From assembly GCA_019973155.2 (NCBI GenBank), contig BPQB01000009.1:496001-560000 (forward strand): 64,000 nucleotides of DNA. Reading direction: 5' to 3'. The stretch comes from Phanerochaete sordida (Eukaryota > Basidiomycota > Agaricomycetes > Polyporales > Phanerochaetaceae). This document shows, in pieces, positions 1 through 11,472 of this stretch (the first letter of the stretch is position 1; each line of letters opens with the position of its first letter). The notes under the pieces are model-generated. The model did no database searches. It saw only the letters and a list, made by a program, of their open reading frames with translations, and had not been told where the DNA came from. A program made the translations under genes and the position numbers.

Positions 1-388
1 GACGATAAACTTGGCAGAGCCAATCTTGCGCACTTGTCCGGATATGGCTTGGGCTCAGCCACGAGCAGGGGGCGTTGCCGATTCAGATCTCTGGAAACCG
101 TTTGCAGACAGACGCTGTGGTCGGACCCCTGAAACCGCTTGCGAAGACGGCCGCGTACGGTAAGCAAGCGCGGATGACGCGTCGCGCCTAACGCAGGTCA
201 GCGCGACGTCGATGAGCGTACGGTCGATTCCACAGTAACAGGAAGGGAGGAAAGCACAGAGAACATGTATAGTAGACTGTAGGGTACAAACTATGGACAG
301 AGAACATGATTATAGAGCTGTAAGTGGGGGACCACGGGAAAGATCGAGATCGAGAAGTATACAACCTGTATATACAGCGCGAAGGGAA
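1..388. other. Left-edge spacer, no gene seen
   Basis: No coding sequence is supported here. It lies beyond the 3' end of the minus-strand transposase-like gene and probably holds its 3' UTR. A plus-strand open frame begins at 293 but runs antisense to the terminal exon of that gene. Confidence 0.5.
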
Positions 389-3300
389 CTAGTAGAGCGT
401 AAGTTTGGTATGCTTGGCGGCTGGGTCATGAGAAGACGAGGAGCTGTGCACAGGCGCGTCGCGTCTGCTCCCACGGGAATCGGAATGCTGAGGGGAGGGA
501 GGGGCACAGGGATCGGGTTGAGGGTAAGGAAGCGCACGGCTTGGAGCGACGGCATCAAGCTCTCCGGGCTTCAGGTCCATGTCGCACGCAAAGTCGGGGT
601 GGATATTGAATGGCCGCCGCGTTCGCGTGTCCCATTGGTCTGGATGCGCGATCCGGATGTGAAGGAATACATTGTACTTCCAGAAGACGGGACGTTGCTT
701 GCTGCGCGGATGTATGGGCTTACAGAGGCCGCATTCAATGGGGACATTGCTCGAGGGGTTGGGGTTGGTGGATTTATTTGCGCGGCCAGTCGTGAACGGC
801 CAGAACCGCTCGCAGGAGGAGCCGGCATTGACGCCGTCGAGCTCGACGGTGCAGCCGGAGCGACCGCACACGCCGCAAGGATGTGCGATGAGGTCAATCT
901 ACATTTGTTGCAAGTCAGCCAGCTGTTGTAGTGATAGCAGGGTCGCGACGCACCTGCTCCAATAGATCGGGCTCCATCTGACCCACTAGAGCTCGCAGGA
1001 TGTGTGTCCCGACGTGACCGCGGAGCTCCTTGCGCTTGACGAGTGTTCCGCACTGGTGGCAAGACATCTTCTCGTTCTCGTCGCCTTGCTTCTGCGCAAT
1101 GGCGTCTTTGATCCCGGACATAGCAAAGCGAACATCTGTATCGGTCGAATGAGTTTTGGGTACAGTGCCATGTAAAAATGAGATTGCTATATACGTACCA
1201 CCTTGATTACCGAGATACGGAAAGCCCTTTGCTGTGCCGTGCTTGGGTAGTGCACTGAGCAAGGATGCAGCAGTGACTTGGGCCGAGGAATATATCTGCC
1301 GGAGCAACAGATCAAGACAGACATCGCTGGCGGCGTATGTGAGCGGCATGCCGAGCTGATCAAGCGTCGCGCGGGATCCAGGCGCAAGCAGTGCCGAGGG
1401 ACGCATGAGCTCAGCGACTGGCGTAACAAGATGACCAGGTGTTCGTACGACATACGCCGACCGCGTTCCATCTTCAGCCTTGCTGGGCTTGCCGGACGCG
1501 TGGCTGAATTGTACGTACTCCCCGGTCCAGAGCCAGAAGTAGTGGCCTTCGCCGGCGGTCGCGTTTGCTTCCCGTGCTAATACGAGCACCTGGCCGGAAA
1601 CAAAGACCTTGTCTTCGCGTCGCCCAAGTTCTTGAAGAGTCACTTGCTTGACTCGTTTACCCAGAGCTTCGATGTCGGTGATCTTGATGAGAGCCAGAGA
1701 TATGGCATCGGGGGTGCGTATGGGGACAATGGCGATGTCTTGCGGGAAAAGAGTCGACGACGTATCTGCAGGTGGCAGAAGATGGAGAGCGGAGGTGGAC
1801 GCTGTAGAGTCAGTTGGCGGGAGATGAGGGTCATGGAGCAACTCGTGAGCAAGGCGCGTCACTGTGGGATTATCAGACGGAACCGCCGCAAGTAGATAAC
1901 CAAATTTCGAAAGGCCGCGGACTCGGCGAGGGCGATCAAACGAAAGGGAAGAGTCGACGCCATCGTTAAACCAGAGACGCAAGATGGTCTCCTTGAACAC
2001 AGGGATCGGGTCACTGCCGTCTTCTCGAGGGACGAGGATCCAGTCTACCACATCACGAGTGGCAGGAGGCCGGTCTCCCACCATCTCCGTGGCCTCCAGT
2101 CTCGCAATCGCAACCTGTAGGGCTTCACGCAGCTCAATCTCGTCGCGCAGCCTGGGTGCCTCGTCTTCCGCAGTGCCTGGAGATTCATCCGTGACGATCG
2201 GTTCTTCTTCGGCAGTACCTGGCGCATTTGTGCTCGCCTGAGCTGTACTGTTCTCGTCTGAAAGGGAGCGGTCATGCTCTGTAGAGGCACCAGGGTAGGT
2301 GTGGCCATCCGGCTTCATGAAGTCGCTGCCTGGGGATAAGGACAGCAGCTCCAAGATGTCGACATTAGGGTATCCTGCGCCACCAAGAGATGTCTCCGCT
2401 CTTCCTCGTCCGGTATCCCATGACCATTCCAGATCTACGTGCCCAGCTATGAGATCCCCCGTGTAGCGGCGCGGATTCACATGGTCTACACCGCCGTTGC
2501 GGAGGAATGATCGGCGGCGGTGTCCACGGTCCCAGTCTGGATATTGGTTGAGGATCGAGCGTATATCAGCAGCGATGGACAGGCGGGATGAAAGCTGCTT
2601 AATGTCGCAGTTGCTGTCGTGAGATTGAGTCCGTACTTCCGAAAATAGCTGCTCCAAACGGTCGCTACCCAGCAGAAACAGATAGACACGTTCGAGCGGA
2701 TTGAGCTGCTTCTGGCGCGCCACAGACGTGAACGACGCTTTTACCAGTGCCATAGTGTCGCTGTACAAGGGCGGGGGCATGAAGGCACTACCGTGCTTCG
2801 TGTAGAGGACATATGCGAGGTGAGCATACTTAGATAGTGATGCCAGCTGCTCAGATAAGCTGTCCGCTGGGCGAAGGTAAGTCCCGAGAAAGGCGTCCCA
2901 TAACTCCCCGAGAAGCAGCAGCGCCTTGAACGTGATGTGGTCGGTAGGATCTGTGAAGGTACGCGGGTCGAGGTCTCGCAGGGATATGATGCTCTGCAGA
3001 AGATCAACTGCATCGGGGACATTCTGACCATCGTCCGGATTCAGCAGCTTGTCCACAGACTGAGGGGTCTCGTCAGGCAGTTTCTGCAGGAACCTGGAGA
3101 GCACCGATCGATTAATAACGACGCCCTTTATGAGGGTACCCGTGGGCGACCTGAGCAGTGACGAAAAGCCTACAAATGAGGCCATTTGAGCATGTTAATG
3201 TATCATATAAGAGATAGCGCATACTCACGTTTAATGAGATGCTTCGGGTCGGGACAGTGCACTACATCGTCAGGCCCGCACTGCAAGTTGAGCCCTCGAA

Positions 3301-5328
3301 GCGGTGATAGCATCGCGCGAAGGTCGTCGGAGAACGTCGACGCCATGAGAAGCTGGAAGCATGCGCCACGGAAGACTGATGCGCCATCACAGCCCACTAT
3401 CCAGATATCGCCATAGGTTTCGGCGCAGACCATCTTCCAAGCAAGCAAATGGAGCTCAAGGTAATCTTTAAACTCAGAGGCCTTCTCGGCCTTGCAGCTA
3501 GCGGATACGGAGAATGGATATGCATGATAGTCAATGCCGCGTAGAGCCCCCATAGCCCCCACGGTCGCCTCGACACCAAAATGTACCAGCGGATCCTCGC
3601 CGTTATCACCACGGCGCACAGCCCGGGCTAAAGAGAGGATATTCTCTAGGCATGACATTGATAGATCCATCCCTGCTGTGCATTCCCGACAGGCTCCCAC
3701 CATGTGATCGTCGTCCCTCCGCATGCACTTCCGGATGGCGATCCCGTCGAACATGATCGCTTGGCCGCAGCGACAGACGCGGCGGGTCGGATTGGAGGGG
3801 AACATGCTGAGCAGGTTGCGCGTGATGTACTCGAGCGTCGGCGTCGATGGAGACGGATGGATGGTTGGGCGTGTCGACTGCGACTGCTCGCGTATGGTCG
3901 TGACCGAGGGGAAGCCCAAGGCCTTGTGCAGGATATATGCCCCCTTGTCGCCAGCAAGGTGCCACATAACCCGCGCGAGGTCGATCTCCGTAGCGGAGAA
4001 GCTCTTCACGTGGTAGACGGCCGTCACCGCGTCTTCGATGCGCTTCAGGATATCTTCAATAGAGCGACCTTGGTCCATGGCGACCTGAAGTAGTCGCTGT
4101 AGCCGCGGGACGTCTTGCGTTGCGAGTGCAGCGACCAGTCGCTCGTGTAGCTTGACCTTCTCTGCGGCTGTCTCAGCTCGCTTCTGCGCACGATTGCGCT
4201 ATGAGATTGAATGAGTATAGGTGATATTGATCGAATTAATTACACACCTCGACTCGTGTCTTGGTGAGCACCCCGTTCTTGTGGCGGATAGCGTCGACCA
4301 ACTGCGTACGCGTCATGTCTTCGTAACGCATGTACGGCTTCCATGGCGCAGCTGCGCGTTCCACGAACTGAGCGACCTTGGAAGACACCAAGAGCGCCAG
4401 GCATTCCGAGCATGCCTCGGCGTCGACGTCTGCGCGGAACCTTAGCCGGCAGGCATGCGATCGGACCCGAAGGACGGACTCGTATGTTACTGCGTCCTCC
4501 ACCACAGACCCCAGGCGGAAACCGGAGGCGAGGGCGAGAGAGTGCAGATCGAGGGTCTGGTAGACTGGCCCGGCTGTCCACGGCAAGACGGCGCCACAGC
4601 ACGGAAGGTTGTCATGAAGGGAGAGGGAGCGAGCTTCGGTTGCAGCGCGAGAGACCGGCTGCGGTTGACAGCTGCTACTGCAAGTTCGAGAAGCACCAAA
4701 TTAGCGGTAGGAGAGAGGAAATCACGTCTAGAGCGCACCTGCGAGAAGGCAGAGGATTCGAAACAGCTCGCACATCCAGTTGTGTACGGCGAGCTGCATC
4801 TGCGCCGCCAGAGAACAGCTCTCGATGCATCTGCGCGGCATCGTTGCGCACCGTCCGAGCTTCCAAACGCTTGCGAGCCCTTTCGCACTTCGGCCCCGCA
4901 AGGTGTTGACGCCAATGGAACTCGGGCTTCGAGATCAAGACCTTGAGCTCGGCCTGACAGCGAGGGCAGCGCACGAATTGATAGCGAGAGTCGGAGCAGG
5001 GAGTACCAGTGCAGTAATGGGTCTCGAATGGAACAGCTGGAAGCGACGGTGTGGGAATAGAGATCGTGGGGAGGGAGGTGGGAGCAGACAAGAGCTGGGG
5101 AGCTTCGGGAGCGCTGTGTTCGTAGACCAGGCTTCGCTGCGCTCCATTATTGGCGCGATGGTCGTAATTATATCGTTCAGGAGGTAGTGTAAGAGGTACG
5201 AAGTTGTGGGCATGATGCAAAGTTGGCGACGGAGCGTTCAGTGGGCCGGGTCGCGCGTCCAGGTCATTGCTCGGAAGAGATGAAGCAAGCAGTTCAGAGA
5301 AGCTAGGCAGCGGAATATAGCTGGGCAT
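389..5328 (-). CDS. Transposase-like zinc-finger protein, possibly domesticated
   Basis: Six exons are proposed: 5328-4739, 4677-4248, 4198-3229, 3169-1199, 1135-954 and 898-389. They give about 1550 residues with frame kept at every junction. The N-terminal region has a CPRC...W..H...C zinc-ligand-like cluster. The centre has a DPKHLIKR motif split by an intron, then a segment reading GSDRLEQLF..VR. The C-terminus has CHQC...H..TH and a second cluster (CGVCG...VPIECGLC...WKYN..LH) typical of zinc fingers. The order resembles P-element/THAP9-like RNase H-fold transposases, but that is inference. The fifth intron (1136-1198) is in frame, so it is optional. Joining the last exon through the donor at 953 is needed to reach the cysteine-rich tail; reading through instead stops at 915. 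No terminal inverted repeats or target-site duplication were recognised, and the many introns argue against a recent mobile copy. It may be a domesticated or lineage-expanded gene. Confidence 0.65.
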
Positions 5329-6911
5329 GAAAACCCTGGGATCTGCAGACCAGCCAGCAGAGCCCAGGGAGCCCGACGATGAGCACGACGGCTCGGTCGA
5401 AGGCGAAGAGACGCAACACGGCGAGCTCGCTCAGACAATATTGGGACGGGGCGCTCGTGAGGCTTCTTTGATAGAATTACTCAATATGGCACAGTTCCTG
5501 AGGACCCCTGGTACAAGACCACCATGGGGTCGCTACGCGGATTGTTTCAATAAGATTGGGATCGGCGACGCCCCCTGGCCACGAGGTGCAAGTCAGCATC
5601 CGGCGCTTCGGCGTCGTCATCACCACGGACTTGTCCTTCTCACCGCGCTGCTCAGATGCATTCTCCGGAGCCCTGTCAATGCGGGCGTGTACGACGCAGA
5701 GCGCGCGCGGCGAGCGAGGCCGGAGCACAGCGTCGCGCACTCGGTCTGACGCAGCGGCGGCGTGCGGAGGCAGGACATCAAACGAGCGCGGCCGCGACCT
5801 TTGAGGCTGCGGAAAGCGCCGAAGAGAGTTTAACAGGCATCAGCCCGACGCGCCGAAAAAAGTCATCTGCCTGCGATCGGCTCCTCCTGCCGCAACGCCA
5901 CCACCACGAAGCAGCCCCTCTTCCCCATTTGCGGCAGTCGCAACATCAACTCCCACGCTCCCTATCCGGGATCCCAGCGTCGCCCGACCAGCCTAGACCC
6001 CCGCCCGCCGCCCCGCCCGCCGTGCGCGCCGCCGCCCACGACGAGCTCGCTCTCGCGCGCGTGCGCGCCAACGACCGTCGCACCCCGCAGCGCGCACGGG
6101 CCCGCGGCAGCGCCATCGCCCCGCGCGCGTTCTCAGGCGCATGCGTGCCCGGCTTCTGGCACACCATGTGTCGACGGCGCAGCTTGGAAGCCCGCGGCCA
6201 TCAGGGACGCTTTTGTCTGATGCCCTGCCCGGCCTGGCTCGCACGCGCGGGCGCCCGCCGCCGCGCGGCGGAGCCTGGCACTGGAGGAGCGCAGGGGGCC
6301 CGTTCGCACGCGCGCGGATGCGCTTCGGATATGCACCGCGGGCTCTTCGCACCCTCGTGCGCCTGCGCATCGCCCAGCGCCGCCGTCCGCGGAGCCCTCG
6401 AGCGCACACCCAGGGGTGCCCGCGCAGGCGCACCCTGCCGACGCGCGGCGCCCTGCGCAAGGCGGTGAGGACCTGCGACAGCGTGCGGGGTTTCAGCTTT
6501 GTGGCGCACGCCGTGACGAGTGCGCATCATGCCCGGGCCCGCGCTGTACGAGACCCGTCCCGGCGGTGCCTGTGTGTTATCGTGACCATAACGAGACATA
6601 TCCTATCCTTGCGTCGCCTCGGAAACATGGACAAGTCGTGCCTCATGCAGCGTGGAACCTTGCAGTATAACCGGCTGCGCTGACGGTGTTCCGATCTCGC
6701 CGCCAATTGAAGCTGGCAGGGGCCCATGAGGGCAATCAGGCTATAACCACGACGCTGATATGAATGCACGAGTCTCTATTGCCATAGAATACAAATGAGT
6801 AGTCCGATTGGAGTCGAAGTATCTGAGTTGCCACACGCTGCTCGCGAGTCGTGAAGACGCAAAACCACAAAACCAGCAATCCACCAACTACCCAACCGAA
6901 AGCGTCGACAG
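5329..6911. other. GC-rich spacer between two minus-strand genes
   Basis: Arginine-, alanine- and proline-rich open frames occur on both strands from about 5650 to 6690. They have no motif and fit open frames expected in very GC-rich DNA. The left part should contain the promoter of the transposase-like gene; the right part should contain the 3' UTR of the BTB gene. Confidence 0.5.
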
Positions 6912-8344
6912 CTATGCTTCGCCTGACGCCGTCAAGTCGCGGAAATGCACTGCGAGGCCGTCCTCCTCCCTCTCGCACAGCTCGTGCACGCTCTCCATCG
7001 CCGCGCGCCGGCACGCCGGCGTCAGCGCGAGGCGCAGGTCGCGGTCCGCGTCGAGCAGCTCGCGCATCGCGCGCAGGCGCCCGAGCACGTCCGCCGCGGG
7101 GCGGTGCACGAGCCCGTCGCTCCGCGCCGCCGCGCGCCACGTCGCGGCCCACGTGCTCAGGCAGCCGTGCGCGTGGTACGTGCAGCCCTCGGGGCGCGCG
7201 AACGGCGGCGGCGCGCCGCGCAGCGTCTCCCAGCGGCGCACGAGCGCGAAGAAGCCGCGGAGGAGCCGCACGCGCTGCGACAGCGCGGGCGTGTGCGTCG
7301 TCGCGGGCGCGTTCTCGTCGGGCGGGGCCCAGGTGTAGGCCAGGTCCCCGTCGCACCCGAGGAGCGTCTCGTAGTAGGCGACGCCCGCGAGCCGCGCGAG
7401 GCCGTGCTCGTCTGCGACGCCCATCGCGGCCACCGGGTTCTCGAAGCCGTCCTGGATGAGCTGCACCCACTTCTCGACGGCGTGGTCGCACAGCTGCTTG
7501 TGCCCGCAGAGCAGCGCCACCTCGATGAGCCGCCGCAGGATCGGCGGGCTCGCCCAGGCGCACTCCAGGGGACTGTGCGGCGCTCGCTCGGCACGCGGCG
7601 GCTCGGTCGGGCACTCCGTCACTGCGCACAGCGCAGAGATAGCCCATGCGGTCGTCGTGACGAAGTGGTACTTGTTTGCCATCTCGGCGACGGTCAGTAG
7701 CTGGGACACGTTGGCGGGGTTTGATGTCAGCTCGTGCAGTTCGGCAGGGCTGCGTCCAGGCTCTACATTAACGGCATAGCAATGGCGATGCATGGCATGA
7801 CAACTCACAGGGCGTAGAGGACGGCGAGCAGGGCCTCGAAATCGGAGGCGACTTCCCCTTCGAGGACAATGGGTCGGTCGTCAGAGTAGCCCTCTTTGGG
7901 GAGTTCTTGCCCGACACTGCCAGTTGGCATGCTGAACATGTCTTCGAATGCAGAAGAGTCGCGACTGAGTATGAAGCGATGGACCTGTTGCGGAAGCCTG
8001 GCGTAAGTCGCCAGGAAACCAGTGATACATTGACGACCACTCACCCTAAACAATGTTGCCTCTATCCGGAATACGCAGTCTCCCTCGGGCAGGTAGAACT
8101 TCGGATGTCGCGCGACCTCTTCAGTCATGACGTCTGTGGTACAATCACCGTATGATGACGGTGTCTGCTTGTCCTGAGCCTCGAGGCGACGTCGTTTCGG
8201 ACTGCGCACCGACTCGAGTTCTGATAAGATGAGCGGTAGAGAGTGTGAGAAGTGGCGGGCTCTCGGAGCAGGAGTCGCAGTATACATACCATGGGCGGGT
8301 TCTGCATTTGGATGAACTTGTGAGATTCGCGCAGCTCCGGACAT
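6912..8344 (-). CDS. BTB/POZ domain protein
   Basis: Four exons (8344-8290, 8220-8045, 7984-7809, 7749-6912) give 414 residues. After a short basic stretch (SPKRRRLE) comes the Agaricomycete BTB signature: a FYLPEGDCVFRIE segment, then LFRVHRFILSRDS and FEDMFSMP. It is completed by DFEALLAVLYALPAEL, which forms only when the introns at 7985-8044 and 7750-7808 are removed. The C-terminal half is alpha-helical in character, as in this family. BTB domains mediate dimerisation or act as adaptors for cullin-3 ubiquitin ligases; the partner of this one is unknown. The first intron (69 nt) is in frame and less certain. The last exon is very GC-rich, which produces a long antisense open frame. The gene is divergent from eIF3i, with about 350 bp between start codons. 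Confidence 0.85.
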
Positions 8345-8696
8345 TGCAACAGCTGAATGCGGCGTCCGGTGTTTGTCGAGAAAGGCTCAGCGCGAGCCGA
8401 GGGTCCGATGTCGAACGGCGCAAGGGGAACGCTGACCGTCGCGCACAGCGGGATGTATGCGTTTCAGAACGAGGTAGAGGATAAAATAAATAAAGGTCGT
8501 GAACGAAGCTATGACATGGTTCATATCCAAGCAGAGCGGGTTTGGTGGCGGAGACTCTCTATGTCGCTCGCGTGGTCGGCACTTCGGGGCTTGCCGAGGT
8601 AGGCGCCTACGAAATTTCCTGGCGGGACCGCAGCGAGCAGACCAATTACCGTCCAGTCACCCCTCCGTCTCTCCTACTCCCCACACTCCTTGAACG
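8345..8696. promoter_or_regulatory. Divergent promoter region, BTB / eIF3i
   Basis: This 352 bp lies between the two divergent start codons and must hold both promoters. No clear TATA box stands at the expected distance from either start. Short pyrimidine runs (for example CTCCTACTCCCCACACTCC near 8670) sit just upstream of the eIF3i start, as is common at basidiomycete transcription starts. Confidence 0.45.
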
Positions 8697-10153
8697 ATGG
8701 TCAGCAGATATTCTTACCGTGCTGCTAGTAGACATGCTGAAACGTATGCTTCTAGAGGCCCATTCTCCTCCAAGGTGCGACCAGAGACGCAAGCGCATAC
8801 ACACTCCTGCTCATACTCGGTCTGGTGCATAACCAGGACACGAGCGTTCGCTCACACAGATCAAGTTCAACCGCGAGGGAGACCTGCTGTTCTCCTGCTC
8901 AAAAGATCATGTCATCAACGTCTGGTTCACCGATAACGGAGAGCGGTTGGGAACGTATGATGGACACAACGGTACCGTCTGGACGATTGACGTCGACTGT
9001 ACGTGCAGAACTCCTCTTTTGAGATCTTTCCTGACCGACAGACTCCACTCTCTCCGCCTCACCCGGCACTCGCTGTCCATTGGCCCTGTCCATGTCGATT
9101 ACCCCGCAAATCCAGCCACATCCCGGTACCTGATCTCTGGCTCTGCCGACAACACCATGCGCCTCTGGTCTGTGGAGACCGGCAAGTGCCTCTACCGCTG
9201 GGAGTTCCCCACCGCCGTGAAGCGCGTCGCCTTCAGCGAGGACGACCAGCAGGTCGTCTGCATCACCGAGCAGCGCATGGGTCACCAGGGCGCCGTCCGC
9301 GTCTTCGACATCAGCCGCGAGGGCGACGGCACGAACCGTGCGTGTGCCCCACCCTGCCCTCCGTGCCCCAGCTGACCGCGCGCGCTGCGCCCCGCCAGAG
9401 TCAAAAGAGCCCGCGTCGTTCTTCCACCCGACGGGCAGCAAGGCCGTCGTCTGCGCGTTCGCGCACACGCCGGGCCTGATCCTGACCGGCCACGAGTCGG
9501 GCAAGGTCGCGCTCTTCGACGCGAAGACGGGCGAGGAGGTGAACAACAACGAGCGCGCGCACATGGACGTCATCACCGACCTCCAGCTGTCGCCCGACCG
9601 CTCGTACTTCATCACCAGCAGCCGCGACAAGACCGCGCGGGTGAGTCGCCTGTGTGTTCTGCGGGTGCGGCGCGCTGACCGTGCGTGCAGCTACACGATA
9701 CCCGGACCCTGATGGTCCTCAAGACCTACACGACGGAAACGCCACTGAACAGCGCGGCGATTGCGCCAGGCAAGCCTTACGTGCGTCGGCCGTTTTTTCT
9801 GGTGTGCGTGTGTCGTCTCAATCCACCATGCAGGTTCTCCTTGGTGGTGGCCAGGACGCGATGAGCGTCACGACAACGTCGCTGCGGCAAGGCAAGTTCG
9901 AGACCCGCTTCTGGCACAAGGTCTTCGAAGAGGAGGTCGGCCGTGTCAAAGGTCACTTCGGTCCCGTGAACACGTGCGTCTGCTCTCTCTTTCTCAGATA
10001 CATATGCTCACGCCCTTCGTCGCTAGGATCGCGGTGTCCCCGAAGGGCGACTGCTACGCATCCGGTGGCGAGGACGGTTTCGTCCGCGTGCACCACTTTG
10101 ACGAGAGCTACTTCCGCGCAAAGCCGTACGGCGACCTTGAGATCATAGAGTAG
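8697..10153 (+). CDS. TIF34: Eukaryotic translation initiation factor 3 subunit I (WD40)
   Basis: Eight exons (8697-8699, 8756-8774, 8837-8998, 9116-9337, 9399-9640, 9691-9780, 9834-9973, 10027-10153) give 334 residues, the usual eIF3i length. The product begins [19 protein letters not shown] and continues [49 protein letters not shown] and [15 protein letters not shown], all characteristic of the seven-bladed eIF3i propeller. eIF3i is a core subunit of the eIF3 complex, acting in the cytoplasm in 43S preinitiation complex assembly and scanning. The start needs an unusual structure: exon 1 holds only the ATG, and exon 2 is 19 nt. No other in-frame ATG gives the conserved N-terminus. Expected to be constitutive and essential. 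Confidence 0.95.
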
Positions 10154-11465
10154 GTGCCCGGCATGTATTTCTTCTCTCCTTTTGTCTCCGCCATGACTGC
10201 TCTCCTTGCAATGTACACTGTGGAACCCGCGCTGTAGCGATATACACTGCACCCTTCTGCTGCTCTCCCGCTGTGGGAACATCAAGACACAAATTGTCTT
10301 GGCCGCCGACGGCGATCTCACCGCACATGTCGGAAATCAGCTGTCAATACAGTATGTCTGGCGCCAGAAGCTCGCCCGTCTTGTTCCCTTCCGTGCCAAC
10401 ATGTCACCCTCGACACCATTTCTATGACAAGTGTACACAGCCACCAGGCTAATCGGGTGTCGCACTTCGATTCATTGCCCTCGGTCGCAATGCCTTGGTA
10501 GGCCCACATGTCCGACTGTTCGCAGTTCCTGTTGACGTCGTTTGCAGTGAAACATTATTCAATGCGTGTTTGTTATCGAACGGCGGAGGCATCGGCAGAC
10601 GAGGGTACCTGTGCGCAGCCGTGCTCTGCCCAGAGTTCAGCAGCATCTCGTGCAGCTCGTGCGTGCGCTGCGGCCACAGCCACGTCGGCGGTCGCACCCT
10701 GCCTGCGCCCGTCTTCCGTGGCGTGTGCCCTCGGCGCCGCAGCCTGCGTCCCTGGCCCCAGCGAGGTATTTTCGGCCGCAGAGGCGCAGCTGAGCCGGGA
10801 GGTGTTCGCGAGATCGGATCTGCTTCGACGCGGAGCCCAATTGCATGTCCAGCGGAGATCCCGGGCACGCACGCGCGCAGATTCCGGGGTAGCTGTCAGG
10901 CAGCGGGTGCTCCACCGCTGAATAGACGTGCGGCTGCGCGTCGCGTGTTGGGGCTCTGGCGACAGGGCTTCGTCGGGGGGTGCACCCCCAGGGGCGCGAC
11001 GGGCCGCCGCGCGAGCCCCGTGCGCACCGCCCCGCGCAACGTTCAGACCTCTGTTCCTGCGTGCTTACGTAGAGGCGCGGCCGGTGTCGCCTGCCCGGGG
11101 GTGCGTTCTGGCGCGGCGGGTCACGTTATGACGTGGGTGGCAGGTGCTTGTGTGCCCGATTCCGCCCTACACGTGGCCCCTCTCCGGGAGGCGCGGAGAT
11201 ACCCTGAGCAAGGTCGCCCACGAGCTCGAAATGAAGCGAGCCTTCGACGGCGGCCGCAGCACGTCTTTCCCACGCGAAGTTTCGAAGAAGGGTCGAGCGA
11301 GGGCGGCGGGACAGGGGCTGCGGGCGGCCGCAAAAAATAGGCAAGAAAGCTGGCAGAGCGAGGGCGCGGCCGAGGGGTGTGGGAAAGCCTCCGAGAGCGC
11401 TGGAAGATGCTCGGGGGTGAGAGAATGACGTCAGGGACTAGCGGGTGGTAGTGGTCGAAATAGGA
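10154..11465. other. Spacer with GC-rich tract
   Basis: This contains the 3' UTR of eIF3i, then a GC-rich stretch with open frames on both strands (for example plus 10495-11340) that show no domain or conserved motif. A perfect 14-bp palindrome, GGGGGTGCACCCCC, lies at 10976-10989. The right end leads into a TATA box. Confidence 0.45.
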
Positions 11466-11472
11466 TATAAAA
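11466..11472 (+). promoter_or_regulatory. TATA box, probable promoter of the YTH gene
   Basis: TATAAAA is followed about 30-60 nt later by pyrimidine-rich sequence typical of a leader. The only plus-strand gene downstream is the RRM-YTH gene starting at 13042, so this assignment implies a leader of about 1.5 kb before splicing. It is inferred from position only. Confidence 0.45.

Noticed and set aside
293..931. Plus-strand open frame of 212 codons
   Set aside because: It runs antisense to the last exon of the transposase-like gene, whose minus-strand frame carries the Cys/His clusters and WKYN motif. The plus-strand frame has no motif.
5656..6468. Plus-strand Arg/Ala/Pro-rich open frame of 270 codons
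   Set aside because: Composition reflects GC-rich DNA; equally long frames occur on the other strand, with no domain and no splice structure.
6945..7700. Plus-strand open frame of 251 codons
   Set aside because: Antisense to the last exon of the BTB gene; a by-product of GC-biased third codon positions.
10495..11340. Plus-strand open frame of 281 codons in a spacer
   Set aside because: No conserved motif, overlapping frames on the other strand, and no promoter or splice support.
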